The position numbers and the translations under genes are program-made. From assembly GCF_001442535.1 (NCBI RefSeq), contig NZ_CP013141.1:5426017-5449751 (forward strand): a stretch of 23,735 nucleotides of DNA. Reading direction: 5' to 3'. Below are positions 15,471-23,380 of the stretch, in pieces (the first letter of the stretch is position 1; every line of letters starts with the position of its first letter). Source of the stretch: Lysobacter antibioticus. GTDB taxonomy: Bacteria; Pseudomonadota; Gammaproteobacteria; Xanthomonadales; Xanthomonadaceae. The notes beneath the pieces are model-generated. The model was not told the origin of the DNA. It was given only the letters and a program-made list of their open reading frames with translations, and did no database searches.

Positions 15471-15669
15471 GCGGCGTGACGATTCTTGAGGGACGATGAC
15501 CGCCGTATTGTGCCCCACGCGGCCTGTACCAGGGGCGCCGCCGAGGCCCCGGAATCGGCACGGACACAGTGTTCCGGAAGCGATCCGGCCCATTGCGGCA
15601 AACTCGCGCATTGGCCCCGATCGGCATGGCCCGGCCGACCCTAGAGCCCGCCGATGCCGATTGGCCCGC

Positions 15670-16161
15670 TTACAGCAGGACCGGGCGGTCCGGCAATTCG
15701 TTGCCGTCGTCGAGCGCGCCGCGCTCGCGCGGGAACTGTTCGGCGACGATGTCCGACAAGGCGGCGATGCCGCCGAGCACCGCGGCCTCGGCGTCCCCGG
15801 CGCTCAAGGCCTGCTGGATATCGTCGCAGACCGCCTGCCAACGCTCATGGCCGACCCGCGAGGCATAACCGCGATCGGCGACGATCTCGATGCGATGGTC
15901 GGCCAACAGCAGATACAGCAGCACCCCGCTGTTGCCGGCGGTGTCCCAGACCCGCAGTTGGGCGAAGGCCTCCTGCGCCGCGGCGCGCGCGTCCTGGCCG
16001 GCGAACAGCTCGCGCAGCGGCAGGCGTTCTTCGACGGCGAAGCAGATCTGGCCGTGATGACGCGACTCGCTGGCCGCGATGGACGCGGCGATGCGCTGCA
16101 GGCTGGCTTCGGGAAACAACCGCCGCGCCGAAGGCGCACATAGATGACGGAGCCAACGCAT
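15670..16161 (-). CDS. TPM-domain protein (TLP18.3/Psb32-like), cytoplasmic
   Basis: A 163-residue protein with one TPM domain: [22 protein letters not shown] near residues 23-45, then [30 protein letters not shown] and a helical C-terminus. No signal peptide or membrane segment is apparent. Its ATG overlaps the stop of the preceding TPM gene by one base (TGATG), so they are translationally coupled. Proteins of this kind regularly accompany LemA and a membrane TPM protein; the joint function is unknown. Confidence 0.85.
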   Translation of the reverse strand: MRWLRHLCAPSARRLFPEASLQRIAASIAASESRHHGQICFAVEERLPLRELFAGQDARAAAQEAFAQLRVWDTAGNSGVLLYLLLADHRIEIVADRGYASRVGHERWQAVCDDIQQALSAGDAEAAVLGGIAALSDIVAEQFPRERGALDDGNELPDRPVLL

Positions 16162-17093
16162 CACCAACTCCCCGAGGCGCCGCCGCCTCCGCTGGAACCG
16201 CCGCCGCCCGACCAGCCGCCACCGCCTCCACCGCCGCTGCCTCCGCCCCAACCGCCGCCGCCGTAGCCGCCCCAGCCGCCGCTGCGGACGAACTGCCCGC
16301 CGCTGCCGCCGAGCAGGCCGACGAACAAACCGATCAGCGCGGTCAGGCCGACCAGCCACCAGGCCAGCGACAGCAACCAGGCGATGCCGCCGACGACCAG
16401 CCCGGAGGCCAGCCCGCGCACCAGTGCCGGCAGCCGGCCGAGCACGGCGCGCACGAACTGCCCGCCGAAGATCGCGATGAAGAAGGCGAGCACCCAGCCC
16501 TCCTCGCCGCCGTTCGTATCGCCCTGGGTCTGGCGCGCCATCGGCGGCGGCAGCGGTTCGCCGTCGATCAGCTTGACCAGCATGGCGGTCGCGTCGACCA
16601 GGCCGCCGGCGTAGTCGCCGCTGCGGAATTTCGGCGCGAGGTATTCCTGGATGATGCGGCCGGACTGGGCATCGGTGATCGCGCCCTCCAGGCCGTAGCC
16701 GACTTCGATGCGCACGCGGCGGTCGTCCTTGGCGACGACCAGCAGCACGCCGTCGTCGACCTCCTTGCGGCCGAGCTTGAACTGCTCGTAGGCGCGCACC
16801 GCATACGAATCGATGTCCTCCGGCGCGGTGCTCGCCACCACCAACACCTGCAACTGGCTGCCTTTGCGCTGTTGCAGCGCACGCGCCTGTGCTTCCAGCT
16901 GCGAACGGGTGGCGGCGTCGAGCGTGCCGGTGGTGTCGACCACCGGCGAGGTCATCGCCGGGATCGGGGCGAAGGTCTGCGCCCACACCGGCAACGCGGC
17001 GAACGCCAACAGCACGACGCTCAGGCAGACGGCGACCCAGGCGACGGGCGTGCCGTAGCCGGACCCGCGCGTGCCTGCGGGGAACGCCGCCAT
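16161..17093 (-). CDS. TPM-domain membrane protein with Gly-rich tail (YgcG-like)
   Basis: A 310-residue protein. A signal or anchor segment covers residues about 17-38. The periplasmic TPM domain follows (VVDTTGTLDAATRSQLEAQA, VLVVASTAPEDIDSYAVRAY, DDGVLLVVAKDDRRVRIEVGYGLEG, IIQEYLAPKFRSGDYAGGL). Membrane segments occupy about residues 205-275. The tail from about 285 is almost pure Gly, Ser and Trp, which is common in this family. It starts 10 bases after the lemA stop. The family is implicated in envelope processes, but no reaction is established. Confidence 0.9.
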   Translation of the reverse strand: MAAFPAGTRGSGYGTPVAWVAVCLSVVLLAFAALPVWAQTFAPIPAMTSPVVDTTGTLDAATRSQLEAQARALQQRKGSQLQVLVVASTAPEDIDSYAVRAYEQFKLGRKEVDDGVLLVVAKDDRRVRIEVGYGLEGAITDAQSGRIIQEYLAPKFRSGDYAGGLVDATAMLVKLIDGEPLPPPMARQTQGDTNGGEEGWVLAFFIAIFGGQFVRAVLGRLPALVRGLASGLVVGGIAWLLSLAWWLVGLTALIGLFVGLLGGSGGQFVRSGGWGGYGGGGWGGGSGGGGGGGWSGGGGSSGGGGASGSW

Positions 17094-17103
17094 CGCGGGG
17101 CGA

Positions 17104-17742
17104 TCAGCCCTGCGCCGGAGCGGGCTGGGTCGCGGCAGGCGGCGTGCTGGCCGGCGCTGCGGGCGCCGGCTGACCGAAATCGACCTTCGGCGCTTCCTGG
17201 ATCTCGGCGGGGTTCTCGACGGCGAAGTTGGGCTTGGTCGAGTAGCCGAACAGCTTCGCGGTGAGGTTGGTCGGGAACTGCCGGATGTAGGTGTTGTAGT
17301 CCTGGACCGCGCCGATGTAACGCTGGCGCTCGACCGTGATCCGGTTCTCGGTGCCTTCGAGCTGGGTCTGCAGGCTCAGGAAGCCCTGGTCGGCCTTGAG
17401 CTGCGGGTAGTTCTCGCTGACCACCAGCAAGCGCCCGATCGCCCCGCGCAACTCGCCCTGGGCCTGCTCGAACTGCTTGAGCGACTCGGGATTGTTGGCG
17501 TCGACGTTGATGCTGCCGACCTTGGCGCGCGCCTCGGTGACCTGGGTCAGCACCTGCTGCTCGTGGCTGGCGTAGCCCTTCACCGTCGCCACCAGGTTCG
17601 GCACCAGGTCGGCGCGGCGCTTGTAGACGTTGAGCACCTGCGACCAGGCCGCGGTGACCGCCTCGTCCTTTTGCTGGATGGTGTTGTAGCCGCAGCCGCT
17701 GAGCAGCGCGGTCAGCGCAAGCACGATCAAGGCTCGGAACAT
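17104..17742 (-). CDS. lemA: LemA family lipoprotein
   Basis: A 212-residue LemA protein. The leader has an ideal lipobox, LLSGC with Cys17. The helical LemA core runs from GYNTIQQKDEAVTAAWSQV through YKRRADLVPNLVATVKGYA, SENYPQLKADQGFLSLQ, LEGTENRITVERQRYI and YNTYIRQFP. A Pro/Ala-rich tail follows. I chose the ATG at 17742, preceded by AGGAG; longer starts add an Arg-rich leader. It is the first gene of the lemA-TPM-TPM operon. Confidence 0.94.
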   Translation of the reverse strand: MFRALIVLALTALLSGCGYNTIQQKDEAVTAAWSQVLNVYKRRADLVPNLVATVKGYASHEQQVLTQVTEARAKVGSINVDANNPESLKQFEQAQGELRGAIGRLLVVSENYPQLKADQGFLSLQTQLEGTENRITVERQRYIGAVQDYNTYIRQFPTNLTAKLFGYSTKPNFAVENPAEIQEAPKVDFGQPAPAAPASTPPAATQPAPAQG

Positions 17743-17850
17743 GGCGCGACTCCTACTGGGTGACGGCCGCATTCCAGCACCGGCCGCCAGCCGGCGCAAT
17801 GGACGCGGTGTGACGACGCCGGCCTGCGCGGGGCACTATAAGCACGGCCG

Positions 17851-17884
17851 CAAACAAGAAGGGCCGGCAATCGCTTGCCGGCCC
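17851..17884 (-). terminator. Intrinsic terminator after the terC-like gene
   Basis: On the minus strand a perfect 10-bp stem GGGCCGGCAA/TTGCCGGCCC with a 4-base loop is followed by TTCTTGTTTG. It lies 27 bases past the TerC stop and separates that unit from lemA. Confidence 0.8.
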
Positions 17885-17910
17885 TCCCGTCGATCGCTGC
17901 GGTCAGACGC

Positions 17911-18654
17911 TTATTCGGCGCTGAGGCGCTGGTTGGCGCGCTTCTTCGCCCACAGGTTCAAGCATTCGACCAGGGCCGAGAAGCCCATCGCGCCGTAGAT
18001 GTAGCCCTTCGGGATATGCACTTCCAGGCCGTCGGCGATCAGATATACGCCGACCAGGACGATGAAGGCCAGCGCCAGCATCTTGATGGTCGGGTTGTGG
18101 TCGATGAAGTAGCCCAGCGGCTTGGACGCCAGCAGCATCACCGCCACGGCGAGCAGGATCGCGGCGACCATGACCGGGGTGTGGTTGGCCATGCCGACCG
18201 CCGCGATCACCGAGTCCAGCGAGAACACGATGTCGATGACCGCGATCTGGGCGATGACCGCCATGAACGAGGCCGCCGGCTTGGTGTGCACGTCTTCGGA
18301 TTCGTCCTCGCCGACGATCAGGTCCTTGACCTCCATCGAGCCCTTCACCAACAAGAAGGCGCCGCCGAGGATCAGCACCAGGTCGCGCACCGAAATGCCC
18401 TGGCCGAATACGGTGAACAAATCGCTCGTCAGGCCGGCCAGCCAGGCCAGGGTCAGCAGCAGCGCGATACGCGAGATGCAGGCCACCGCGATGCCGAACT
18501 TGCGCGCCTTCTCGCGGCTCTCGTAAGGCAGCTTGCTCACCGCGATCGAGATGAAGACGAGGTTGTCGATGCCCAGCACGATTTCGATCGCGCTCAGGGT
18601 GATCAGGGTGATCCAGACTTGCGGATCGGTCAGCAGTTCAATCACGTGCGGCAT
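17911..18654 (-). CDS. TerC family integral membrane protein
   Basis: A 247-residue protein with about seven membrane segments. The family hallmarks are EIVLGIDNLVFISI (residues 24-37) and VIDIVFSLDSVIAAVGM, each placing acidic residues inside membrane helices, as in Alx/TerC/YgdQ transporters. The loop after the third or fourth helix is acidic (VGEDESEDVH). Family members are linked to manganese export and metal loading of exported proteins, and historically to tellurite resistance; the substrate here is not determined. GAGG lies just before the ATG. A strong terminator follows. Confidence 0.9.
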   Translation of the reverse strand: MPHVIELLTDPQVWITLITLSAIEIVLGIDNLVFISIAVSKLPYESREKARKFGIAVACISRIALLLTLAWLAGLTSDLFTVFGQGISVRDLVLILGGAFLLVKGSMEVKDLIVGEDESEDVHTKPAASFMAVIAQIAVIDIVFSLDSVIAAVGMANHTPVMVAAILLAVAVMLLASKPLGYFIDHNPTIKMLALAFIVLVGVYLIADGLEVHIPKGYIYGAMGFSALVECLNLWAKKRANQRLSAE

Positions 18655-18725
18655 ACCTCAAGATGTCGATAACGAAGAAACCCGCGGACCGGATCCGCAG
18701 ACGGCGCGCCGCGGGGCGTGCCGGT

Positions 18726-18743
18726 GGGCCGCCGTGGCGGCCC
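18726..18743. repeat. Perfect palindrome in dgkA-terC gap
   Basis: GGGCCGCC GT GGCGGCCC is an 8-bp perfect stem with a 2-base spacer, between the dgkA 3' end and the TerC start. There is no T-run on the minus strand. The layout resembles the folA-leader palindrome at 13011, though the sequence differs. Confidence 0.45.
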
Positions 18744-18798
18744 GGTGTAAGCCAGGCAATGAAGCCGGCCGGATGGCGTGGGCGGCCCGCAGGCGCGC

Positions 18799-19194
18799 TC
18801 AGCCCATCAAATGGGTCCACAGCCGGGGGCCGAGAATCGCCGCCCAGGTCAGCAGCACGTTCATCAGCAGCACGAACACCGCCGCCGAGCCCATGTCCTT
18901 GGCGCGTCCGGCCAGTTCGTGGAACTCCGGGCCGTAACGTTCGATGACCGCCTCGACCGCGGAGTTGAGCAATTCCACGCTCAGCACCAGCAGGATCGAA
19001 CCGATCAGCAGCACCCGCTCGACCCCGCTTTCGCCGAACCACCAACCCACCGGCGCAAGGGCCAGGAACAGGTAGACCTCGAGCCTGAACGAGGACTCGT
19101 GCAGCCAGGCCGCGCGCAGGCCCTGGAACGACCAGGTCGCCGCTTTCAGGATGCGTCCGGGACCGCGCGGCAGATGCCCGTATTCGTCAGCCAT
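18799..19194 (-). CDS. dgkA: Diacylglycerol kinase
   Basis: A 131-residue inner-membrane enzyme with three membrane helices that phosphorylates diacylglycerol to phosphatidic acid, recycling lipid left over from envelope synthesis. Motifs are GPGRILKAATWSFQGLRAAW (11-30), HESSFRLEVYL, and the signature ELLNSAVEAVIERYGPEFHE followed by AKDMGSAAVF. The start is the ATG at 19194 with GGGAG upstream. The frame stays open upstream through a 9-base tandem repeat, but that part is low-complexity Pro/Arg/Ser and is not part of the family. Confidence 0.95.
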   Translation of the reverse strand: MADEYGHLPRGPGRILKAATWSFQGLRAAWLHESSFRLEVYLFLALAPVGWWFGESGVERVLLIGSILLVLSVELLNSAVEAVIERYGPEFHELAGRAKDMGSAAVFVLLMNVLLTWAAILGPRLWTHLMG

Positions 19195-19462
19195 GGAGGC
19201 GGACTCCCTGCGCCGAGAGGATCGCGGCACTGCGACGGAGGCACTCGGGCGGAGACGGCTCGAAGGTCGGCATGGACGCGGGTCTCGATCGTGCGGGGCC
19301 GGGACAGGCCGGGCGCGGCCGACGGCCGCTACAGGGCGGGGATTTTGCCACAAGCCCGGCAGGGGCGCCCTGACGGCAGGCGGCCGGATCTCGGTTTTGG
19401 AGGCCGGAAGGGGCTTGGGGTGGCTGTGCTTGGGTGGGCTGAAGGGGCGTCGGTCGAGGAGG

Positions 19463-19525
19463 CGTGGGGTTCGTGGGGTTCGTGGGGTTCGTGGGGTTCG
19501 TGGGGTTCGTGGGGTTCGTGGGGTC
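19463..19525 (+). repeat. Nonamer tandem array with seven GGGG runs
   Basis: Seven units of CGTGGGGTT (the last one degenerate) follow head to tail. On the + strand this gives seven GGGG runs separated by TTCGT loops, a textbook G-quadruplex pattern. A further G-rich stretch with GGGG, GGGG, GGG, GGG and GGGG runs lies just before it at about 19409-19447. The unit is 9 bases, so all frames stay open, creating misleading ORFs. Confidence 0.9.
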
Positions 19526-19611
19526 CGATGAGATTCGGGTGAGCGGCCGCGAGATCGCGCGTGCCGGGGTTTGGGCTTCGACCGTGAGGAGGAAGGCGGC
19601 GCCCCCTCCCC

Positions 19612-19636
19612 TGTAGGAGCGAGGTGAGTCGCGACC
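19612..19636 (+). repeat. GTAG-type REP (variant)
   Basis: It starts TGTAGGAGCGAGGTGAGTCG and ends CGACC. The stem is weaker than in the other copies because GCGGC is replaced by GCGAGG. Confidence 0.7.
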
Positions 19637-19695
19637 GCGGGATACAGAGACAACAGCGCCGAGGCTCTTTATCGAAGCGATGATCTCTCGCGGGG

Positions 19696-19719
19696 GTAGG
19701 AGCGGCGCGAGCCGCGACC
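19696..19719 (+). repeat. GTAG-type REP palindrome
   Basis: It starts GTAGGAGCGGCGCGAGCCGC and ends GACC, with a GCGGC/GCCGC stem. It lies on the left of the half-element, as an inverted partner of the REP at 20067. Confidence 0.8.
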
Positions 19720-19749
19720 GCGTCTTTTCAGTTTCGCGACGTATCGCTC

Positions 19750-19980
19750 AAGCAAGATCAGGATCAAACGCCAAAAGCTTCCGCCACTAAAGCGGCGGGT
19801 TACTTTCTTTTGTCATAAGCAACAAAAGAAAGGTAACCAAAGAAAAATGCTCTTCTTTGAGTCACAGGCCCGCACGTTCGTTGCCGACGCAGGGATCTAC
19901 ATACGGGACATCCCTGTCCCGATGAAAAACGGCGCGCATCCCTGCGCGCCGCCCTCCGGGTCTTCGATTGCCTTCGCTAG
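19750..19980 (-). repeat. Half-copy of the composite element (single arm)
   Basis: It matches the spacer edge plus right arm of the full element (3291-3516). Two blocks are identical: 19766-19851 equals 3301-3386 (86 bases) and 19900-19966 equals 3436-3502 (67 bases). The segment between them differs. A 6-base insertion lies near its left edge. The left arm is absent. All three nested hairpins of the arm are kept. Confidence 0.92.
19925..19951 (-). terminator. Terminator-like hairpin in the half-element
   Basis: It is the same 9-bp stem and T5 tail as at 3461-3487, on the minus strand. It is placed about 200 bases past the stop of the minus-strand gene at 20147, in the correct orientation to end its transcript. 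Confidence 0.6.
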
Positions 19981-19994
19981 TACGAGAGTGTGCA

Positions 19995-20018
19995 CAGCGA
20001 CAGCCGCAGCCGCAGCCG
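19995..20018. repeat. Hexamer tandem repeat beside half-element
   Basis: One CAGCGA and three CAGCCG units lie at the same position relative to the arm as the CAGCGA array at 3537. Confidence 0.8.
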
Positions 20019-20066
20019 AGCCAAAACCGGCAGCCTTCAAAGAGATGGACGCCAACTTGAAGCTAC

Positions 20067-20092
20067 GAGTCGCGGCTCACGCCGCTCCTACA
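20067..20092 (-). repeat. GTAG-type REP palindrome
   Basis: The minus strand begins TGTAGGAGCGGCGTGAGCCG and continues CGAC, near-identical to the REP at 3632. It forms the outer border of the half-element. Confidence 0.8.
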
Positions 20093-20146
20093 AAGGACGC
20101 CAGCCAACATCCAGACGAGAGCTCACCGCCAAGAACTCCACCACTC

Positions 20147-21352
20147 CTATCGCGGGGAGTTCGCCACCGCCACATCGCGCTGCCAATAGCCGCGCAACTG
20201 CTCGCGTTGCCGCGGGCTCAGACCGTCGGTGCAGGCCTCCAGCAACTCGTTCGCAACGGCCGCATCGCCGGCCGCCTGGGATTCGCGCGCGGCTTCCAGC
20301 AAGGCACGCCGGCGTACGTCGAGGTTGCCGAACGGGTCGAACCAGGAATCCACGCGCGCGGTGTCCTTAACCCCTGTCCAGGCGAAACGCGCATCGCCCG
20401 CGTCGGCGGCGATGGCGCGGTAGCGGGCGATGGCGTCGCCGCGCTCGATCCGGCCTTGCAGCAGATCCAAGCGAACCCGGAACAGCCGCGCCTGCGGCGT
20501 CGCGCCGTCGGCTTCCAGCGCCGCCACCGCGCGGCCGACGTAGCCGTAGTCGACCGGCCCGGTCTGCGATTGCAGGCCGAGCAAATTGAAACTCGCGATC
20601 GCCGTGCGGTACTCGCTGCGGTCGTGCGCCGCAATGTCCTTCGCATCGGGGCGGCCCAGCGACGACGGCTGTACCAGGCGTACGCCGGGATCGTCCTTGA
20701 GGATGGCCTCGATGTCGTGCTTGTGGAATTCACCCACGACCACCACCACGGTGCCGCCGGGATGCGCACGCGCCGCGGCGGCGATGCGCTGCGCCTGCAG
20801 ATAGGTGCGGTAGAGATAGAGTCGACGCGGCAGATCGTTCTTGGCGCGGGCGGCCGGCGTGGTCGCCCAGTTCGCCACCTTGTGCAGCTTGGCCGGGTCG
20901 TCGGCATGGAAGAAGTCGCGCGTCGACGCTTCCTGGCCGAAGGCGAGAAAGCCCATGAAGCCCTTGACCGGACGCAGTTCCGGCGGCGCATCCAGGCTGA
21001 TGCCGAAGCCCAGCCGCTGGTCCTCCGCCGGCGGTTCCCAGTCGATCGGACACACCTCGATCCCGTGCCGGCGCGCGAACGGCACCGCCACGTCCTGCGC
21101 CTCGTAGGTGAACTCGTAGAAATCGCCGCGCGCGAATGCTTCCGGCGCACGCTCGATGCAGATCGCATCGGGCTTGGCGCGAGCGAGGAACGCGTCCAGC
21201 AGTGCCGGCTGGTCGCGCTCGGACACCAATTGCGCCGCGTGGTCGACGCCCAGGACGATCACCGTCGCCGGCGTCGCCCCGGCCTGCGCCGTCTGCGCAG
21301 CGAATGCCTGCGACGGCAACAGCAACAGCACCGCCAGCCACCACTTGCTCAT
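20147..21352 (-). CDS. Secreted TraB/EreA/ChaN-like protein of unknown function
   Basis: A 401-residue protein with a signal peptide (MSKWWLAVLLLLPSQAFA). The N-terminal domain carries the pattern of the EreA/ChaN/TraB (Tiki-like) superfamily: LGVDH (His38), ICIER (Glu67) and VVGEFHKHD (Gly207 to His210), that is GxxH...E...GxxH, where the His and Glu residues often bind metal. The region around EFTYEAQDVAVPFARRHGIEV is also typical of the group. The C-terminal 150 residues are helical, with no clear family. The role could be a periplasmic metal-dependent hydrolase (inference). The ATG at 21352 is chosen for the leader. It lies 85 bases after the ABC permease gene. Confidence 0.65.
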   Translation of the reverse strand: MSKWWLAVLLLLPSQAFAAQTAQAGATPATVIVLGVDHAAQLVSERDQPALLDAFLARAKPDAICIERAPEAFARGDFYEFTYEAQDVAVPFARRHGIEVCPIDWEPPAEDQRLGFGISLDAPPELRPVKGFMGFLAFGQEASTRDFFHADDPAKLHKVANWATTPAARAKNDLPRRLYLYRTYLQAQRIAAAARAHPGGTVVVVVGEFHKHDIEAILKDDPGVRLVQPSSLGRPDAKDIAAHDRSEYRTAIASFNLLGLQSQTGPVDYGYVGRAVAALEADGATPQARLFRVRLDLLQGRIERGDAIARYRAIAADAGDARFAWTGVKDTARVDSWFDPFGNLDVRRRALLEAARESQAAGDAAVANELLEACTDGLSPRQREQLRGYWQRDVAVANSPR

Positions 21353-21437
21353 GTCCGCTCCGCTCAGATCCGACGACCCGGCCACGCTGTCACGGCACGG
21401 CGGCGCGCGCCCGTGCCGTTGGTCGCGGTCGGTCGCG

Positions 21438-22676
21438 CTACTGCTGGCGCAAGGCCTCGATCGGATCGAGCTGCGAGGCCTTGCGCGCGGGGTAATAGCC
21501 GAAGAACAGGCCGGTCGCGATCGAGAAGCCCGCCGCCAGGGCGATGATCTGCCCGTTCAAGGCGATCGGCAGGGCGCCGAATTTGCCGACCAGGATCGTC
21601 CCGACCACGCCGATCGCGATGCCCAGCGCGCCGCCGATCAGCGAGATCAGCATCGCCTCGGCCAGGAACTGGCGCTGGATGTCGCTCGGGCCGGCGCCGA
21701 CCGCCATGCGCAGGCCGATCTCGCGGATACGCTCGGTCACCGACACCAGCATGATGTTCATGATGCCGATGCCGCCGACGATCAACGAAATCGTCGCCAC
21801 CGCGCCGAGCAGCAGGGACATCAATCGCGTGGTCTGGGTGCGGGTGGCGACCACCTCGGCGATGTTGCGCACGCTGAAGTCGTCGTCGCCGCCGGGCTGG
21901 ATCTTATGGCGCTGGCGCAGCAGGCCTTCGATTTCCTCCTGCGCATAGGCCACGTCCTCGGCGCGGCCGACGCCGACCGCGATCTGCATCACCGCGCCGG
22001 TCGGCAGGCCCATCGCGCCGAGCAGGCGGCGACGCCCGGTTTCCAGCGGCACCAGCACCACGTCGTCCTGGTCCTGGCCGAAACCGCCCTGCCCCTTCGG
22101 CTTCAGCGTGCCGACCACAGTGAACGGCACCCGCCCGAGGCGCACGGTCTGGCCGATCGCGTCCTCGTCGCCGAACAGTTCACGCCGCACCGTCTCGCCG
22201 AGAATCACCGACTTGGCGCCGCTGCCGTAGTCGCGCGCCTCGAAGCTGGCGCCGGAAGCGATGGTCCAGCCATTGATATCGAAGAAATCCGCCTGCACGC
22301 CCTGCCACTGCGTCGACCAGTTGTTTTCGGCATAGACCGCCTGAGTACCGCCGCGCAACGAAGCGGCGACGTACTGCACTTCGGAAATTTCGTTGCGGAT
22401 CGCCTCGCCGTCGGCCTCGGTCAGGGTGAAGAAACTCGATGCGCTCAGACGCACGCCGCCGGTGCCGCGCCCGCCGCCGCCCGAGCTGATGTCGAGCCGG
22501 TTCGAACCCAGCCCCGAAACCAGTTTGTCGATTTCCGATTGCGTGCCCTGGCCGACCGAAACCATCACGATCACTGCGGCGATGCCGATGATCACGCCGA
22601 GCGAGGTCAGCGCACTGCGCAACCAATTACCTCGCAGGGCGAAGATGGCGGTGCGCAAGACTTCCATGAAATTCAT
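21438..22676 (-). CDS. ABC exporter permease, MacB/FtsX type
   Basis: A 412-residue inner-membrane protein with the MacB layout: a first membrane helix at about residues 20-42, a large periplasmic MacB_PCD domain, and a C-terminal FtsX domain with three helices. Motifs include RSALTSLGVIIGIAAVIVMVS, GGIGIMNIMLVSVTERIREIG and YPARKASQLDPIEALRQQ at the very end. A glycine-rich loop (SSGGGGRGTGG) follows the first helix. Unlike E. coli MacB, the ATPase is a separate gene, overlapping by 4 bases upstream. The cargo is unknown; such systems export peptides, siderophores, toxins or lipoproteins. Confidence 0.93.
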   Translation of the reverse strand: MNFMEVLRTAIFALRGNWLRSALTSLGVIIGIAAVIVMVSVGQGTQSEIDKLVSGLGSNRLDISSGGGGRGTGGVRLSASSFFTLTEADGEAIRNEISEVQYVAASLRGGTQAVYAENNWSTQWQGVQADFFDINGWTIASGASFEARDYGSGAKSVILGETVRRELFGDEDAIGQTVRLGRVPFTVVGTLKPKGQGGFGQDQDDVVLVPLETGRRRLLGAMGLPTGAVMQIAVGVGRAEDVAYAQEEIEGLLRQRHKIQPGGDDDFSVRNIAEVVATRTQTTRLMSLLLGAVATISLIVGGIGIMNIMLVSVTERIREIGLRMAVGAGPSDIQRQFLAEAMLISLIGGALGIAIGVVGTILVGKFGALPIALNGQIIALAAGFSIATGLFFGYYPARKASQLDPIEALRQQ

Positions 22677-23380
22677 GCGCCGGCCTCCTGCACGTGCAGC
22701 TCGCCGTCGCGCATGACGAAGGTGCGGTCGGCGTGCGCGGCCACGTCGGGGTCGTGGGTGATCAGCACGACGGTATGGTCCTCGGCCTGCAGACGCTTGA
22801 ACAGGGCGAGGATCTCCTCGCCGGTGCGGGTGTCGAGCGCGCCGGTGGGTTCGTCGGCGAGCAGGATCGGCGGCCGGTTGATCAAGGCGCGCGCGATCGC
22901 CACGCGCTGCTGCTGGCCGCCGGACAATTCGCTCGGCCGATGGCCGGCGCGGCCACTGAGGCCGACCGCATCCAGCGCCTCCTGGGCGCGGCGCAGGCGC
23001 TCGTCGCGCGGCACGTTGGCATAGCCCATCGGCATCGCCACGTTCTCCAGCGCGCTCATGCGCGACAGCAGGTTGAAGCCCTGGAACACGAAGCCGATCT
23101 TGTCGCGGCGCAGGATCGCGCGCTCTTCGGCGTCGAGACTGGCCACGTCGATGCCGTCGCACAGATACACGCCGCTGGTCGGCGTGTCGAGGCAACCGAT
23201 CAGATTCATCAACGTCGACTTGCCCGAACCCGAGGGCCCCATGATCGCGACGAACTCGCCGCGCGCGATCGACATTTCGACGCCGTGCAGGGCGATCACC
23301 TCAGCTTCGGTGCCCGGTGAATAGACCTTGCCGAGCGCGCGGGTCTCGATGACCGCGGTGGCGTCAGCGGCATCGCTCAT
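22673..23380 (-). CDS. ABC exporter ATP-binding subunit, MacB/LolD type
   Basis: A 235-residue ATPase energising the neighbouring permease. Complete motifs are present: Walker A GPSGSGKST (48-56), Q-loop Gln100 in FVFQGFNLL, signature LSGGQ (152-156), Walker B ILLADE (172-177) and switch His209 in ITHD. RALGKVYSPGTEAEVIALHGV is typical of the MacB/LolD subgroup. ATGA overlaps on both sides couple it to the adaptor and permease genes. Confidence 0.95.
   Translation of the reverse strand: MSDAADATAVIETRALGKVYSPGTEAEVIALHGVEMSIARGEFVAIMGPSGSGKSTLMNLIGCLDTPTSGVYLCDGIDVASLDAEERAILRRDKIGFVFQGFNLLSRMSALENVAMPMGYANVPRDERLRRAQEALDAVGLSGRAGHRPSELSGGQQQRVAIARALINRPPILLADEPTGALDTRTGEEILALFKRLQAEDHTVVLITHDPDVAAHADRTFVMRDGELHVQEAGA

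Larger units (their letters stand above)
19195..20146. other. Second non-coding island
   Basis: This stretch of about 950 bases between the dgkA start and the 3' end of the gene at 20147 has no credible gene. It holds the dgkA promoter region (no clear boxes seen), a G-rich stretch, a 9-base tandem array, three GTAG REPs, a hexamer array and a half-copy of the composite element, each listed separately. Confidence 0.8.

Noticed and set aside
18655..18798. Manganese (yybP-ykoY) riboswitch ahead of the terC-like gene
   Set aside because: Such elements often precede TerC-family genes, but the conserved loops are not found. Only a simple GC palindrome is present.
19195..19653. N-terminal extension of dgkA through the PRT repeat
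   Set aside because: The frame stays open only because the repeat unit is 9 bases. The extension is low complexity, absent from the family, and a good start with GGGAG exists at 19194.
19847..21547. Long + strand frame across the half-element and the gene at 20147
   Set aside because: It is antisense to a well-supported secreted protein and starts inside the repeat. High GC keeps antisense frames open.
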